In this document: piece by piece, positions 13,701 through 27,732 of the stretch
Position numbering within the stretch: position 1 is the first letter of the stretch
Layout of the letters: each line of letters starts with the position of its first letter
Source: Primula veris
Lineage: Eukaryota; Streptophyta; Magnoliopsida; Ericales; Primulaceae
NCBI GenBank assembly: GCA_963682055.1
Contig: OY821744.1
Span: 8,844,835-8,908,834 of the forward strand
Direction of reading: 5' to 3'
DNA length: 64,000 nt
Position numbers and translations under genes: made by a program
Notes under the pieces: generated by a model
What the model was told of the DNA's origin: nothing
Databases searched by the model: none
The model's input: only the letters and a program-made list of their open reading frames with translations

Positions 13701-16700
13701 AAATAGAGAGTTACAACCTGTGAACTGAAAAGTTAAGGGTTGATCTCTTTAACTTTACGGATTCACAGTAGTAGCAGTATAAATACACATTATTTGGATG
13801 GGTACAATCAAGGTTTTAAAAGGTGCTAGGCGGGAAGGGTCCGCCTGGAGCCTAATTGGCCGCCTTTTTCCCTTTTCCCTGCCTAGGTCCACCTAATGCC
13901 TAGGCGTCTGGCCCCCGCCAAATGCTTAATCACCGCCTACGCGGCCGTCTAGACTGCCTTCTGAAATACTGGGTACGACACGGGTATCATATCCCATACA
14001 AATGCATTCATCTTAGTCGATAGGCATTGGGTTAGATGCGATAATGTGTACTATCGATTATTTCTCGGTTTTGTAAATAACTTGTCATTTTTTTTTTAAT
14101 TTGTAAATAATTAAACTAGGATAAAATATAATTAGACCCAACATATGATTTTTTTTTTCTTACATTAACCACGCTAGTTTATTTTTTAGTTTTCTAAAAA
14201 AAACTGAAAGTTGGCCCAACGGTACTGGACACCCGTATCTTTCCCATATCCGATTCATGAAAGATAGAAGAAGTCAATGATACTTCAAAATGCATATCTA
14301 ATACTCCAATCCCCGAATCATTCGTATCCATACCTTTATTCATTATAGGAAGGAGACTCAAAAGAAAAGGAGTATTGTGCTACATAAAATACTACCAAGA
14401 AGTAGATTCAATCAAGTTCTAAATCCTAAGTGGGATGACTGCCCCTCGATGTTAAAAATCCATAATAAAGCAACAAAAGTTCAAACATATGAAAAGGAAT
14501 GTATTTTACTAATTTCCTTATAAGAGTGAATGTACCATGTGTAATTTCTGATTGACCAAACAAGTTGACAGGTTAATTACACCATCCATTGGCATCCATG
14601 GAAGAGGTTGAGATTCTTCCCAGCACCAACGGACTTCTCTCACAAATTCAATCCAAAGCACAGCTATAGCTAATCACATGTGTACACAACATAATCATGA
14701 TAAATAACTAGACACTATAAATAAAAGCATAAGAAATCATAATTAGAATATAATCCTACCACGTATATTGCAGTTTCCAAACCATAGTGAATGCAAACAA
14801 AACTGTGCAAAAAGTGACTGAAGTGGGGCGCCTTTAATAGTCCGGGAACTTATATGCTCAATCTCAGTAGAATCAAAGAGATGTCCTGCACGTTAGATAA
14901 AATAAAAAATGGAAAAAAAATAAGAATTAACTTATCAAATAAAAAAAACTAAAGATCAAATAAAAAAACTAAAGATCAAATAAGAGTAATTAAAAGAGGC
15001 TCTGATAGGGGAGCAAATTTATCCACCTCTCAAGATGTAAACCATGCACTTACATCAATCTTCTAAGATGTTAACCTTATGATGAGATGTTAGCATTAAA
15101 AAAAGGAAGCAAACTACCGGACAGTCAAACATGTGGAATTATATATTAAATGGTAGATTTAACACAAGATCACATTTACTTAGCTCTACTACAAAGTTGA
15201 ATTGTAAGAATGGCTAAAAATAAGAAATACCCCTATGAACAATAAAAGCATTAATACCTTCATGGAAGAGATCTTTCAAAACACGATCAAGAACAGTCGG
15301 GGGCGGTATTATAGCAGAAGAATTCAAAGTGCTAGGCCCCGAGTTCTCAACTGCCATAAAAAAGAGGATAAAACTAACTTAAGTTCACATAAAAACAGAA
15401 AAATAAAATGCAAGTATCGGAAATGAAATCTATACAATAGGGAACAAAAGACAACTACAGTCTCTCCAAACCTGACACAAAATCTTCCATAAATTGAGCC
15501 CGAAAGGAATTATTCAAAGCATTCAGCAAAAGTTGCAATTGTGAGGCAAATCCAATTCTGTTGATGACCCCATCAGTGCTGAAAAGTCAAATGTTAGCAT
15601 AGTTGATTTTTAAGTAGAATAGAAAACACCGCTGGTTGCAAGTATTATACAATTGTGTACTATCAAAACAATCAGAAAATTTATAAGGTAAGCTGTTTGT
15701 AAATACATAGCACTTGAAAAGATTTGTTTGATAGATAAATTATAATTTGTATTGATGGCCCATTATATATTTTCCTAACCTTGTTTAGTTGACAAGTGTC
15801 AGTGTAATCAACTTTTTAAAAAGCATATAAGTTATATGATATAACTGAAAGAGAAAACATTAAAGATTCAAGGGAAAACACCAGAACTGTAACGATAATT
15901 ATCCCTATGTTATAGAATATAAAGAAAATCTCCTTACGAATTTGTAGATATGTTTGGACAAATGAACCACTTCTCAGCTTCATGTGGAGTAATATTTTCT
16001 ATCTCAGCCATTTCTAGAGAGCTTTCAACCGTCTTCTCTCTCCATACGGCAAGCAAGTCAATTCCTGAATTTTATATCAATATAGAACCGTAGAGATTAC
16101 TCCCACAGCAAAAACGAGGAATACTACTAGTGTACACCAACCTATCATGGTTTTTCGATTTTATACACCAGCATACAATATCTTGTAAACTTGTAAGTAG
16201 TAGCCTTAATTAGTACAGCCATGTTATTATTAGCATAAAGGTTAGTGTACAAAGTGATATTACACCATAAGATTATAGGTTGGTGTCCAAAAATGACATT
16301 TACCACCCTAAAAAAATTGTCGGGCTTGATTAAGAAAACGTGAGGTTTTCCATTAATTTAGACAAATAGCCTGATTTGATATAATAACTGTTTAGTTAAT
16401 GTACCAAACCTCAAAGATGATACTCCCTTTGTCGTGCAAAAATAGGCATGTTTCTTTTACACACAGATTACAGGCTAAGAAAATTAGTTGCAAAAATAAA
16501 TAGGTTCACATTATCGTTAATTACCCAGGACTTAGTAACCATAACTAAGTGTACCAAATCTGATAGATGACACTCCCTCCGTCAGTCCATTGTGCAAAAA
16601 ATAGGCATGTTTCTTACACACAGATTACAGGTTAAGAAAGTCTGTCACAACAATAAATAGGCTCATGTTTTCATTTCTTACCCCTGAATCAATCATGGTT

Positions 16701-19700
16701 CCTATAATTGTAGTTATTAGTGCATAACAAATAGAAGTATTAGAGAAAAAAAACTATCTTTACCGGACTGAGGAAGTAAGTTAGTATACAAAATTGAATA
16801 TTCATGATAGGTTAAGAGTATAAAAACATTAAAATAACCCGCAAAGAAACTCCCTGAGTTCCAGTATAGAGAAAACAGAATAAATAGAAACAGGAATAAG
16901 AACCGAAATAAGGACACACACACACATACATATTATATATAGAGCACAAAATATTTACCTTTGACAGGGTCTTCTGCAGAATACCAATCACTCCAAGGAC
17001 AATTATCGTCCCATTGTCTTTTATAGTGGTTGCCGCCGCCATTAATTTCACCAGACTCGCTAGTACCTGTGTCCTCTTTTGGTATTTCATCATCACCATC
17101 ATCATATGCAATGCTTCTATACGTTAGCTTCATCGTAAACTGAACCCTAAACTGATGCGTTGACAAGTCTAACGTCGAAAATGCCTTCATGTAAAATAGA
17201 AAGACAAAAGGAAAACTGATTAACAAATTGAGTGCCAATCTACAGAAAATCAAATAAATAGAACACCAACCTAAATACTTCAAGGAAAAACGCAATAGAT
17301 ATATCATTATTGTTCCATCATACTTGTGTATTCAGCACCGAGCGACACAATCACAAATGAAGAAACAAACAATGAATTTTAACTTTTAAGCACTCCTAGA
17401 TATTGATAGCTTGGCATACTATAGACTTTTCATAGATTAGCATCTAGATTGTCAATATTGATAGGTTGGTGTGATAACTGCTCAACTTTGTCTAAAATGT
17501 TGTCTACATACTAATTTTTTAAGCATGCTATGTAATATTAACAAAACTTATAGTTAGTGTTACACATGTGATCTTTTCCCGAAATACTTGCATCAACAAA
17601 ATAATGCCTAGGAGAACTGAATACACAAGAGTATATGGCATATAATTTACAGAAAAAGCTACAGGATAAAGATTTATTCACTTGCTACAAAAAAACTAGA
17701 TTGGATAAGAAACTTACAAATTTAGAAACAAATAATTCATACAACCCCTCCAGATGCATGAGTTTCACTGGAACCTGGCTACCAATACGATCTGCCTCGA
17801 ATCTTCTTGTAAAAACTGTCCCCATACTCTGGATACCGATAAATGCTTTACGAGAAGGATCGTGTACTGGAACAAATGCGGGCCACAAACTACATAAAAG
17901 GTGAACAAAATAATCTTTTATCGACTATCTAAAAGCAGGTTGAAAAGAAAACCGATAGAACTCGGGTACCATACTGCATGTATGAAGCTAAACATGTAAA
18001 GAAATGCGCAAGTTTGCAAAAGGAAAATAGACACTTTCTTACACTAACCTAAACAATAAGTACATCAACCTATCAATAAACACAGTTTACGGACCAATCT
18101 ACACAAAAAGTAACAATTAGTGCACGACCTATAAAAATTCAAAACTCAGAGTTTAGATACCAATCTACAAAAAAAATCTAACAATTAGTATCCCAGTTTA
18201 TACCAAGTTGATATTTTAATATTATTTTCAATTTTCTAGTAGATTGATGCTTACTACAGCAAGGTAATAAAAACATCACTGGTAGTTTGGAGGTGAAATC
18301 GAAACGCCGGTGTACTATTTGTTTCACGTTGTGTAGATTGACCCGTAGACATGAAATTGGAAAGTATATTGTACTAATAGTTACCAGTTAATAGGTTGTG
18401 TACAAATGTGATAGTTTTTTCATTTTTTAAAAGGTCAAGAAGGAAACTGGGGAAGAAAGGAATTTTTCTTTCAAATAATATGTTGGAATTCACCTTGCAC
18501 AATTTGACAAAGCAATGGCTATAGCACTCAAAAGCTTACTGGCCTCCGGCGCATCTAGAACTACACCGCTGGCACTTTGTGGAGAAATCACCTGGAAAAT
18601 TAATTAGCTGCTCTGAATAAACTTTTGTGGACATAAAAGAAAAGGAAAAATATACACAATATACATTAACCTATTAACTATCAGCTCTTAACAATTAATT
18701 TACCAACATATCGAAATTCACAATTTAAACACCAGAACATACAAAATCAAACCTTTTTTTACACAAAACTACCCAAATTCACGAGGTCTTAAAGGCTTAA
18801 ACTTTAACACTGTACTGCTGTACTAATGTTAAAATTTGTAGTTTCTTGCTTACTGCTTAGCACACCTGGTTGAATAATTAGTACAAAACTAGTTCTTTTG
18901 ATTTCAAAAATTGTATATCAGTATAGTGTCTAAATTTCGAATCGGATGGGTTGGCCAACTAATTATCAAAAACTGATAGGTTGGTCATTGGTGTACAAAA
19001 GTGATAATTTCCCCAGTAAATACACAATCTGAAATGAAAGATGATGATAGATACCAAAAAATCCTTCACCCCAAAGGATAACTGCAGGTCATGCAAAGTG
19101 CTACACCAATCACGAATTTTTCCTGTATTAAAAATAGACGCCATCAGTTTATTTAAGAAAATAAACCCTGTACAACAAATGCAGATATTTGAAGGAAACG
19201 AAAAAACACATTATACCATCATTATTGTGTTCAAAGTAGTACTCCATACTATAGCTTTTAGCAGCATATCTCAATTCAAACCTGACCATGCATAAGCTTT
19301 TCGAATCGTCCACACAAACTGCACCCTTTTTCTACAATAGAACAATGCAAAATTATTAAAAACATAACAATAACGGTAGAACTTTTACTATGTATAAATA
19401 AGGACTTTCAGTTGTAACAGCAAAGTGAATCAATTTTTTAAATTAACTTGGAAAATGAAAAATATGTTTGAAGTCATAGCCTAATGACTCACACAAGGGA
19501 GTTGTTTCTAACATCTCCATCTCCAAGCCAACCGTAGCGATTACAGGTAATCATATCAGCTCAGGGCTCATCATCAGAACTAAATTAATTTGATGTTAAT
19601 ATGATTTTTTTTCACAAGAAGTTTCAAATCTAGGCTGCGTCGGGATGTTTTGCAAGAAAATGTAAAAGAAAAGAAATGTTTTACATAAAATCATGGATAC

Positions 19701-22508
19701 AACATTAACATTTTTTTCCAGCACATTTCTAACAAGGATTTATTGCACCAAACACATCCTAAGATTTGAAAATCCAAAAAGAAATCCTAAAATAATATCT
19801 AAGAAGAAGTGTTGTCACTCGGCTATCTGCATAATCAGTTCCTAAAACAGAGACTAATCCCACCTTCTTTGAGAATTCTATGCTTATTGCCACCTACAAT
19901 CCTCTATTTCGAAGTTGCTTAGGAGCTATATGGCACCTAAGTTTTAAGATATATATCAAGCTTTAAGGTATCGCAAGGTGAATAGTGTAGAATTACCATC
20001 GTGACAGAAAAGAAGCAGACCTCATAGAGGAAACTACGAACCTCCCAACAGGTTAAGTCGCACATATTTAGGAGAGTTCATATAAACAAAGTAACGAACA
20101 GTATGAATGCAATTTACTATAAAGTACATAGGTCAGGAAAAGTACCAAAAATCCCAAAAAGGCCTAAATAAAAACAAGCCACATTATTCTTCTTATTCAG
20201 AAAATGCAAAAGTTGATCATTATAAAATAGTCAAAGAAAGCTACCATCAAATTTTTTGGACCATCAGCCAACCATTGCCGGCAAGTAGCTTCTATTTCAG
20301 ATATGAACCTAGAACACAAAAACAATAACCCAAAAAAAAAAATATGTTTACCACTGCATTCAAATCAGACAAGCTAACAATCTGATGATCAAAATAAAAA
20401 ATTTATATGAGAACAAGAACAGATAAATTGAAGCAGATAATCTGTGGTTCGTTTACCTTTCCCAAGAAGAAGCGAGGGTAAAATCATCAAACCGCTCAAA
20501 CTGTAAAAAAATAAAGGCTAAATTTAAATTAGCATGTTCGTCGTAGCATACTATAGTCCTTGTAGTATCTTCCCTTTGTAACCTATGTCATTAACATATT
20601 CCCCTAACCAAACAAATTAACAGTAACATTTTCTCCTACAAGAACACAACTTCTGTCTTTTAGGGAGTTGGATTATCCCATGAATAGGATGCTAAGTAAA
20701 CATGGCCAGCTAGACTTCAATCAAGAGCAAGCTAGACTAAATGCAGGTCATAACTCGACAACATGTAAAAATATTTATAAGAAACTCTACACTTGGTTTA
20801 TGCAAAGAAAAGCCCATTTATCTTTAATGCCTTGAGGCACGAAATCTAACAGAAACTTTTGAACAAAATAAGACCCAAATTAGTTGTTCTGGTATACTAT
20901 TAACGACGAGTAACGATTGTCTACCACCTTATTCTGCCCTTTTCTATAACCCTTGTAATTAACCAAAAAATCCGATTCCAAGATAAGAAAAATGAGGAGT
21001 TTAAGGGCAAAATGGGTGCTAAGATCCAAAATTTTGGTTAGATAATTATACATCTAGTTCAATAATTTTTCACACAGAAACGGGTGACAATTTATAAAAA
21101 TTAGAGAAATTTTGGAAAAAAGAAACCATACAATTTATATATAAAATCTGAAAGATAGTTATTTGAACCAACACAATATCCGTACTTATAAAACTTAAAA
21201 ATATATCCCAAAAATTTATTGACATATTATTATAAAGTCATAACAAAGTTATTGGCATTGTAGACGACCGTGACTCGTTTATAATTCACTAAAGAAAAAA
21301 AACGTAATTTTGTATGCATTTTTTTACTGAAGAAATGCGATAAAGCTATATTTACACTCACCAATTACTGTAATAATAATCAAATTTCCAAATAAAAACA
21401 ACTATAATCAGAATCAAAATACAAAGCAAATGAAATTCAAATTTTAAGAAAAAAAACTTGGGACTAAAAGTACTAAAAAAGTAAAGAAGCTCTAGATAAT
21501 CAGAATAAAAAAACATATGTGCATGCATGTAACTAGGAAAAAAGGATAAAACTATATTCACCACACCATTTACAGTATTAAATAACCAAAAAAAGAATAC
21601 CAACTAAAAAACAAAATCAACATTAAGAGCAGACGCATTTTAATTTTTAAACAAAAATACTGAGATTAAAAACTACTACAAAACCAAACAAGCCTTAGAA
21701 AGGAGTACCCAGTTGTCTTATTCCTGTAATTTTACCTATTTGATGCCTAACGAGACCTCATATGAATGAAATCGAATAAAAAAACATAACTTCCCACTAA
21801 AACTGATCAAATACACCATAACTTTGGATATAACTATATTCAAGACACCATTTACAGTAATAAATAACAAAAATACCAACTACAATCCTATAAACCAGAA
21901 TCAACCTTAAAAGAAGACTCATTTAAAATTTTAATAAGAAAAAAGGTGAAATAAAAAACTACTACAAAATCAAACAATCCTTAAAAATGAGTACCCAGTT
22001 GTCGTATTCCTGTAATTGGACCTATTAGATGCCGAACGAGACCTCATATGAACAAAATCGAATAAAAAACATAACTCTGGACTAAAACTGATAAAATTCA
22101 AAACCAGTGGTGTATTTTGATAATGAAAAGAAGAGAAAGTACCTGGTTACCATTTACAGTATTAGATAACCAAAAATAAATTCCAACTATAAAACAAAAC
22201 CAACATTCAAAGAAGACGCATTTCAAATTATAATAAATAAATAAAAATGTGAAATTAAAAACTAATAGAAAAACCAAAGAAGCCTTAAAAATGAATACCT
22301 AAATAGTATTATTCCCGTAATTGAACCTATTTGATGCCTAACGAGACCCCAAATCAAATAAAAAAAAAACATAAGTTAGGACTAAAACTGATAAAATTCA
22401 GAACCAGTGGTGTATTTTGATAATGAAAAGAAGAGAAGGGACCTGGTTGTCATCTTCCTGATCTTCTTTGTTAGGAGAATCTATATCCATTTTGCTCGGT
22501 GACGCCAT
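7762..22508 (-). CDS. RAB3GAP1: Rab3 GTPase-activating protein catalytic subunit (plant homologue), 22 exons
   Basis: Exons in transcription order: 22443-22508, 20457-20500, 20245-20308, 19217-19331, 19055-19122, 18494-18591, 17718-17889, 16959-17184, 15938-16064, 15472-15578, 15258-15350, 14760-14885, 14536-14663, 13599-13679, 13450-13493, 12160-12232, 11987-12058, 10875-10914, 10315-10553, 9364-9541, 8645-8856, 7762-8058. All introns are GT-AG and the sum is 2670 nt (889 residues) in one frame. Landmarks are FERFDDFTLASSWERFISEI in exons 2-3, SAFKAANPDAVFEDFIRWHS in exon 19 (the conserved Rab3GAP catalytic block), and SWRKVLSMGNLLNGHEP near the C-terminus. Known homologues act with a non-catalytic subunit on Rab GTPases in membrane traffic (GAP toward Rab3, exchange activity toward Rab18 in animals). 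The plant role is inferred. Several introns hold small transposons or duplications, but the frame is intact. The symbol is that of the animal orthologue. Confidence 0.92.
13809..13971. mobile_element. hAT-type MITE (TAGGCG-rich) in a Rab3GAP intron
   Basis: The 163-bp segment begins CAAGGTTTTAAAAGGTGCTA and its reverse-complemented right end reads CAGTATTTCAGAAGGCAG. The interior is rich in CTAGGCG/CGCCTAG motifs. The flanks GGTACAAT and GGTACGAC match at 5 of 8 positions, consistent with an old, decayed 8-bp duplication. It lies between exons 13 and 14 of the Rab3GAP gene. Confidence 0.55.
16430..16780. repeat. Stowaway-like MITE remnant in a Rab3GAP intron, partly duplicated
   Basis: CACTCCCTCCGTCAGTCC near 16569 and GGACTGAGGAAGTAAG near 16763 form imperfect inverted ends of the Stowaway type. 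A related block (AGGCATGTTTCTT...ACACAGATTACAGG) occurs twice, about 150 bp apart. No TA target duplication could be fixed. Confidence 0.35.
21540..22447. repeat. Three imperfect ~300-bp tandem repeats spanning the exon 1/intron 1 border of Rab3GAP
   Basis: CACCATTTACAGTA-type blocks recur near 21563, 21845 and 22147, and TATTCCTGTAATT blocks recur near 21719, 22002 and 22312. The segment 22081-22147 is nearly identical to 22381-22447, exactly 300 bp apart. The latter includes the last bases of exon 1 and its splice donor. Confidence 0.75.
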
Positions 22509-22511
22509 TGT

Positions 22512-22539
<28 letters not shown>
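22512..22539. repeat. (GA)n microsatellite just upstream of the Rab3GAP start codon
   Basis: An uninterrupted GA run (CT-rich on the coding strand) lies immediately 5' of the ATG at 22508, within the likely 5' UTR or core promoter. CT/GA microsatellites are common in plant 5' UTRs. A regulatory role is possible but unproven. Confidence 0.8.
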
Positions 22540-22543
<4 letters not shown>

Positions 22544-22815
22544 AATGTAATTAACGAGTTTTTTTCTATCGTTTTTTTGTTTTGGTCATTATTTTTTTAC
22601 TATCGATAACAAATGGTAATTAAAGCGTTTTAAAGCTAGCTATGAATTGTTTCATTTGCAATCAAAAACACTTTTTGTTTGTTGTCTATTTGTTTTTATT
22701 TGGGATAAAATTCATTTAGCATTAACATTATACAAATTTATCGACTTACACTCATCCTTAGATGTATGGGGAAAATTTTGGTAAATTATAGTTCGTATAT
22801 TAATAAATTATAATT

Positions 22816-23266
22816 GAGACATCGACGTTAGTTGAATCAGATGTACGTCGGTTTATGTTTTTTGGTTTTATTAAAATATTAAATTTAATATATAAATGTT
22901 ATGGGAATGATCAACCAACACATATAACCACACCTAAAACCATATTTTTATATATATAAATGGTTTTATTTCTCGTTAGTAAAGATTTTCCGTGTTTATG
23001 GATGCGTTTAATCTATTATTCGATTCATTTCTAATTTTTTGAGGCATCAACGTTAGTTGAATCAGATGTACGTCGCTTTATGGTTTCTTGTTTTATTAAA
23101 ATATTAAATTTAATATATAAATGTTATGGGAATGATCAACCAACACATATAACCACACTTAAAACCATATTTTTATATATATAAATGGTTTTATTTCTCG
23201 TTAGTAAAGATTTTCCGTGTTTATGGATGCGTTTAATCTATTATTCGATTCATTTCTAATTTTTTC
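22816..23266. repeat. 225-bp tandem duplication, two nearly identical copies
   Basis: The block starting CATCGACGTTAGTTGAATCA (about 22819) is repeated from about 23044 with a 225-bp shift and only a few differences. Both copies end near CATTTCTAATTTTT. It is non-coding and lies upstream of the Rab3GAP gene. Confidence 0.85.
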
Positions 23267-24173
23267 GTTTTATCCTATGATTATTATTAATGTGTACAAT
23301 TGTTCTAACATATTACTGTATCTCATAAGTTAGAAAGCATGTTAAATGTAGAGGAGAAGCTAGAAATAACTTATAGGGGTGTCAAATTATACACCAACTA
23401 CTAAAGTAGTGAAATAAAAAAAAAATGATGGGTGACAACTAGACATATAGGAAGTTTCATTAATGAATATGCATAGTCATGTATTGAAAAAAACGGAATT
23501 ATAAGAAGTGTCATTACCCCCGATATTCTGCACTTCGCATCCCCTAGTTAAATCCCCAAGTATTGTATTACTCTCAACGAATTGACTATGAAACTTCATT
23601 CAAAGTATAGTATGTACGCAGTTAAGAAACTTTCGTCTATAACATTTAGTATTCCCCATACCTATACAACTAGAAATAAATCTAAAATCATGACATATAA
23701 CAAGTCCAAATGTAAACATTTGTAGCTGCAGTAGACATATTTTAGATTAGCAATAATTATATTCTTGTGTGTAATCAACAATTGTATGACTCGTTTCTTA
23801 GAAGTTTCATCATCACAATACATAGTCGTATTTTTCAAATAGGCATAAGGAGATTTTGTTTCATAACTGAGTGGGAAATGCAAGATCTATGGCATTACAA
23901 CGTACACTGACATTGTACAATTTCATTCATATCTAAAATTAAATAATTTTAAATACATTGTAAGTAGTTTTACATAAATAAATAAACAAAAACTAATACT
24001 ATTATAAACGTTATTAGACATCGCAAACAGTTGTACATAAAAGATACATAAATTAGTTTAGTCTTAGCCTTAAAACTGCGAAATTCTGACTCTTGGAACT
24101 ATGCCTCAAAACTGTTTGCCGAAATAAAGGTTTCTGATGTTCACTTTAAGTGAAATTGTCTTCATTTGGCCCA
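23267..24173. other. Intergenic DNA, nothing recognised
   Basis: No conserved frame or repeat was recognised. The right part probably holds the 3' UTR of the At4g08330-like gene. Confidence 0.45.
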
Positions 24174-26279
24174 TTAATTCTCTTTGCATTCATTTTCGGA
24201 AGGTTGTAAAGCTCTGATCTTTACGACAAATATTCTAGCAGAAGCATTAGAAGGTGCAGATAAGTAACAACCACATAGAGTAGGCAAGTCCGTATATCCG
24301 TACCCTATTAGAACCTCACAATTACGACAAAGAAGAATTGTTTTTGAACGGTAAAGGCTGCAACTAATAGGTAGACAGTTCACCTTATCAACTTGTGTAA
24401 AACGGCTCATATCTATGCATACGAATGATATGAAACCTTTCCTAATAGATTTGCGATATTTAGAACCTATCCCGGAAGTTATTCGATTTGATGATGTTAA
24501 GTTCAGAGCGTAACCACATGAACCACAACTGCCAAGAAGATTATAACAAATTTAGTCCTTGAATGTATAGTCTATATATGAAGGCTTAATCTATTTGCTC
24601 CATTTCATAATTATTTATTATAACATTATGACGGTCACAAACAAGCAATAACAGGGATATCTTACTATATAACTGTGTATTAGTCTGTACTTTAATTGCA
24701 TACACAGCCGTACTCTTTTTGAAAGGGATGTATTTATAAATAAAAGTTACAATAAATCAGAGTCAATCAACGACCACAGTTGGTCAGACCAAATTTATAA
24801 AAACGCATGAGTACCACTCATTCCAGTACACACCCGTACTTTGAGTGTTTAGTTTGAAGCACTTGGATTAATTACATGTATAATCCAAATGTATTAGTTA
24901 GGGTCCATTTTATTTACATAGGTTAAAGTTTTACACCAATAGCCCTTACTATTGATTATATTTAATTCTTAGCTTTGTACATATAAGAATTTATAGCTTT
25001 ATTAGTGACTACATAAAGGTAAAAAAGAATCTACATAACTCATAGTAATCTATACTAATTTAACCACTCAATATATCATATAATTCCAGTTTGATATGTT
25101 TTAAATACTTTGACATAACTTTTAATTTGTAAAACATGAACCAATTTAATTGGTTATTCCAATTTTACGTAATCAAACAATCATTTTTTAAAAGCGCTAT
25201 AATTTTGTCCATCTAATTAAGTGTCTTACTCAATAGCTAAACTATAAATGAAACGTGTGTTAACTAAAACTTAGTTAGTGATAACTATTTTTTTTTGTAT
25301 TTGAAAATATTATGTTTACATTTCTTTCTTTTTTATATATGTTAGTCCAGAATATAAATTATACAACAACATTAGTTAAGTAATATAGAAGGTTAAAAGA
25401 ATGGTTAAAGATTTATTCTTATTTCCTATAATAACATGATCTTGTTCAAATATTTAATAATTTTTAGTAAACAAAATATAACGGCCCTAAAACACACGTA
25501 CCCCTATATAAAATAGGTGGTGTACACATTGTTGGCATCTGCTTTTATATTTATTTGTTTTAATAATTCACTCTGTCAAAAACGTACATGCTACAACTAC
25601 AATTATCCATTAAATGAAAAAAATAAATCATGCCGCTACTACTTATAATTACGAAGTATGACATTTTCATGTCCCTTTTCCTTCAAAAATATAACACAAA
25701 GAAAAGGTTTCTTTTGTAAGACTGATAGAATTGGTGGTTGGAGGGACGTTGTACGGGGAAAATGTGAAAAAAAAAAGGATGAAACTTTTGGAGGGCATAG
25801 CAAACTAGCTAGATACTTTTTTTTTTTTATTGAGTCTTTAAGCATTTATCGGGTTTTTCAATATTTTTTTGAAAATCTGACAAAACTTGGTTTTTGAATT
25901 ATCTTGGATTTAAACCTAGCTATAGTAGTAATTGGTTGGCTGATAGGAAGAAACTAAAAAACTTCTAACTGATTTTTTTTCTGAAATTCTCTCTTTTGAA
26001 CGGTTGAACCCTTTTAACTCAGAAACAATTAATAAAGCCTAACAATCTAACAGTATTCACAAACCTGTTAATGACAAGCCACTGAACAAAACTCTTAAAA
26101 CAGATTTGAAAAGCAAATATAACACCCAACATATTTAACTGTCATGATAATATAGAGAGAATCATTTGATGATTTTGGTTTATTGGTTTCTTATGGTATT
26201 TTCATGATACCAGTTCATGATGATTAAATCAAGATGCAAAAAAGAAGTACCTGTAAGAGACATCAGCAGCCTGTGGCAT
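24174..26279 (-). CDS. Small Cys-rich protein, homologue of uncharacterised At4g08330 (chloroplastic-like)
   Basis: There are two exons, 26251-26279 (29 nt) and 24174-24528, with a 1722-bp GT-AG intron between them. They join in phase 2 to give 127 residues. The junction completes MPQAADVSYSCGSCGY, and the rest contains LNLTSSNRIT, FTQVDKVNCLP and KTILLCRNCEVLIGYGY. These blocks match what I recall of the conserved plant family annotated as 'At4g08330, chloroplastic-like'. Visible Cys pairs (CGSCG and LCRNC) could form a zinc ribbon. That, and any plastid location, is inference. No function is known to me. A search using only long frames would find just the 79 C-terminal residues. The stop follows a short hydrophilic tail (QPSENECKEN), so the gene looks intact. 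Confidence 0.85.
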
Positions 26280-27732
26280 GTTCAAACTAGACTTCAAAAT
26301 GATTCTATGGATGATTTAGATTAAAACTCGTCAAAATGATTCACAAGTTCCAATTTTTATTAAGTTCCCTTTGGATTTCATGGGTGGGACCAATTTGGAA
26401 GGCTTATGCAGAACTATTGTGCTTGATATAGACGGCAGCTGTATTAGTGAGAAAAGGTAAAAGTCACGCCACGTAATAAAAACTCAATCTACTAAAAATA
26501 CAAAAAATATATATTTTTTTTTAATTAATATTTAAATTTAGGATAAACTTAACTATGTTTCAATATATTTATTTGACTTTTTAGTAAGTTTAGTTTTTGA
26601 TATATGGTGTGATTTGTACTTAAGTGCATAAGCCTTTATTATAACAACCCATCAGAAAAGAAAATGAGACTCTTTCGACGTGTAGTGATTTTGATCTTCT
26701 ATTTCGGCATGATGCTGTGTACAATATTAGACACATGGCATTAACACGTTTTTTTTTATGAAAATATTGTTTCCTCCAATGATTGAAAATATGCCAAGTC
26801 CCATTGTTTTGCATTTGAATCTCTCTTTGTTTAAATATATACGACTAAATTGCATAATAAGCTAGTAACATCAACTTTATAATTATGACCCTTTCTCTAC
26901 CATAACCATTAGTATTGCAGTATAAATTTAGTTCAGTGAATTTGTCAAAAACACAAACTATTCATATCTACGAGCCCACTAAAATCTAGACCCGTCCAAT
27001 TGATGTATCTATTCAATTGGATGAAGTCTCTTCTTGCCCTGTTTCAACATGGTATCAGCTATAGATAGCAGCGAAAAAAATCCGCGTTTTAGACTCCATA
27101 CTCTGGGTTGAAATATGATTTCCTACAATTAAATCGTCATCATTTTTTACAAGCATGACCAATTAGGCAATTATAGATATTTCCACACATAAAATCAGGT
27201 TTCGTTTGGATTAAAAGCAACCGCATATATAAAAGATGGGCACTGAAAGTCTGAAAGATCATTTTCACAGGTTCGGACAATACAATATTACAAAGGGCAC
27301 GGTTAAATTTTGTCTATTGAATGGTGACATCAAAATGGGTACATTGACATAGACACATGAAAATGCAATCACAAAGACGCCACTCACATTTTCGAACAAG
27401 CCAAAGTTAAATAAACACATTGCAAATATACAAATGGAAAGGACATTAAAACTGACAAACCTCCCATGGCTATAATTCAGACTCTCAAATAGGACTTTGT
27501 GGGTTTGATTCATGGGGGCGGTAACGAATTATATAATTGAAATGACAATCTCACGAAACATTTATTCTTTCTTTGGACATCGAAAGAGGGTCACAAAACT
27601 GTTGCTAACTCATCTATAAGATACATACAGTACGTAAACCAATAACTTGCTATATGAAAAAGAGAAGGCGAGAGTTGTAAGAAAAAAGAAAAATACCCAC
27701 TATTCATGGAATACACAAAAACTAAATATTCA
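26280..27732. other. Intergenic DNA, nothing recognised
   Basis: This region lies between two minus-strand genes. It should contain the promoter of the At4g08330-like gene and the 3' UTR of the RPA-interacting protein gene. No other feature is supported. Confidence 0.45.

Noticed and set aside
19282..19331. A shorter exon 4 of Rab3GAP ending at a GT near 19281
   Set aside because: That donor puts a stop in the next exon. Extending to 19217 restores the frame and adds the conserved YSMEYYFEHNNDG block.
22506..22545. The (GA)n tract as a dedicated GAGA-factor site
   Set aside because: The tract is real, but a binding role cannot be shown from sequence, so it is listed only as a microsatellite.
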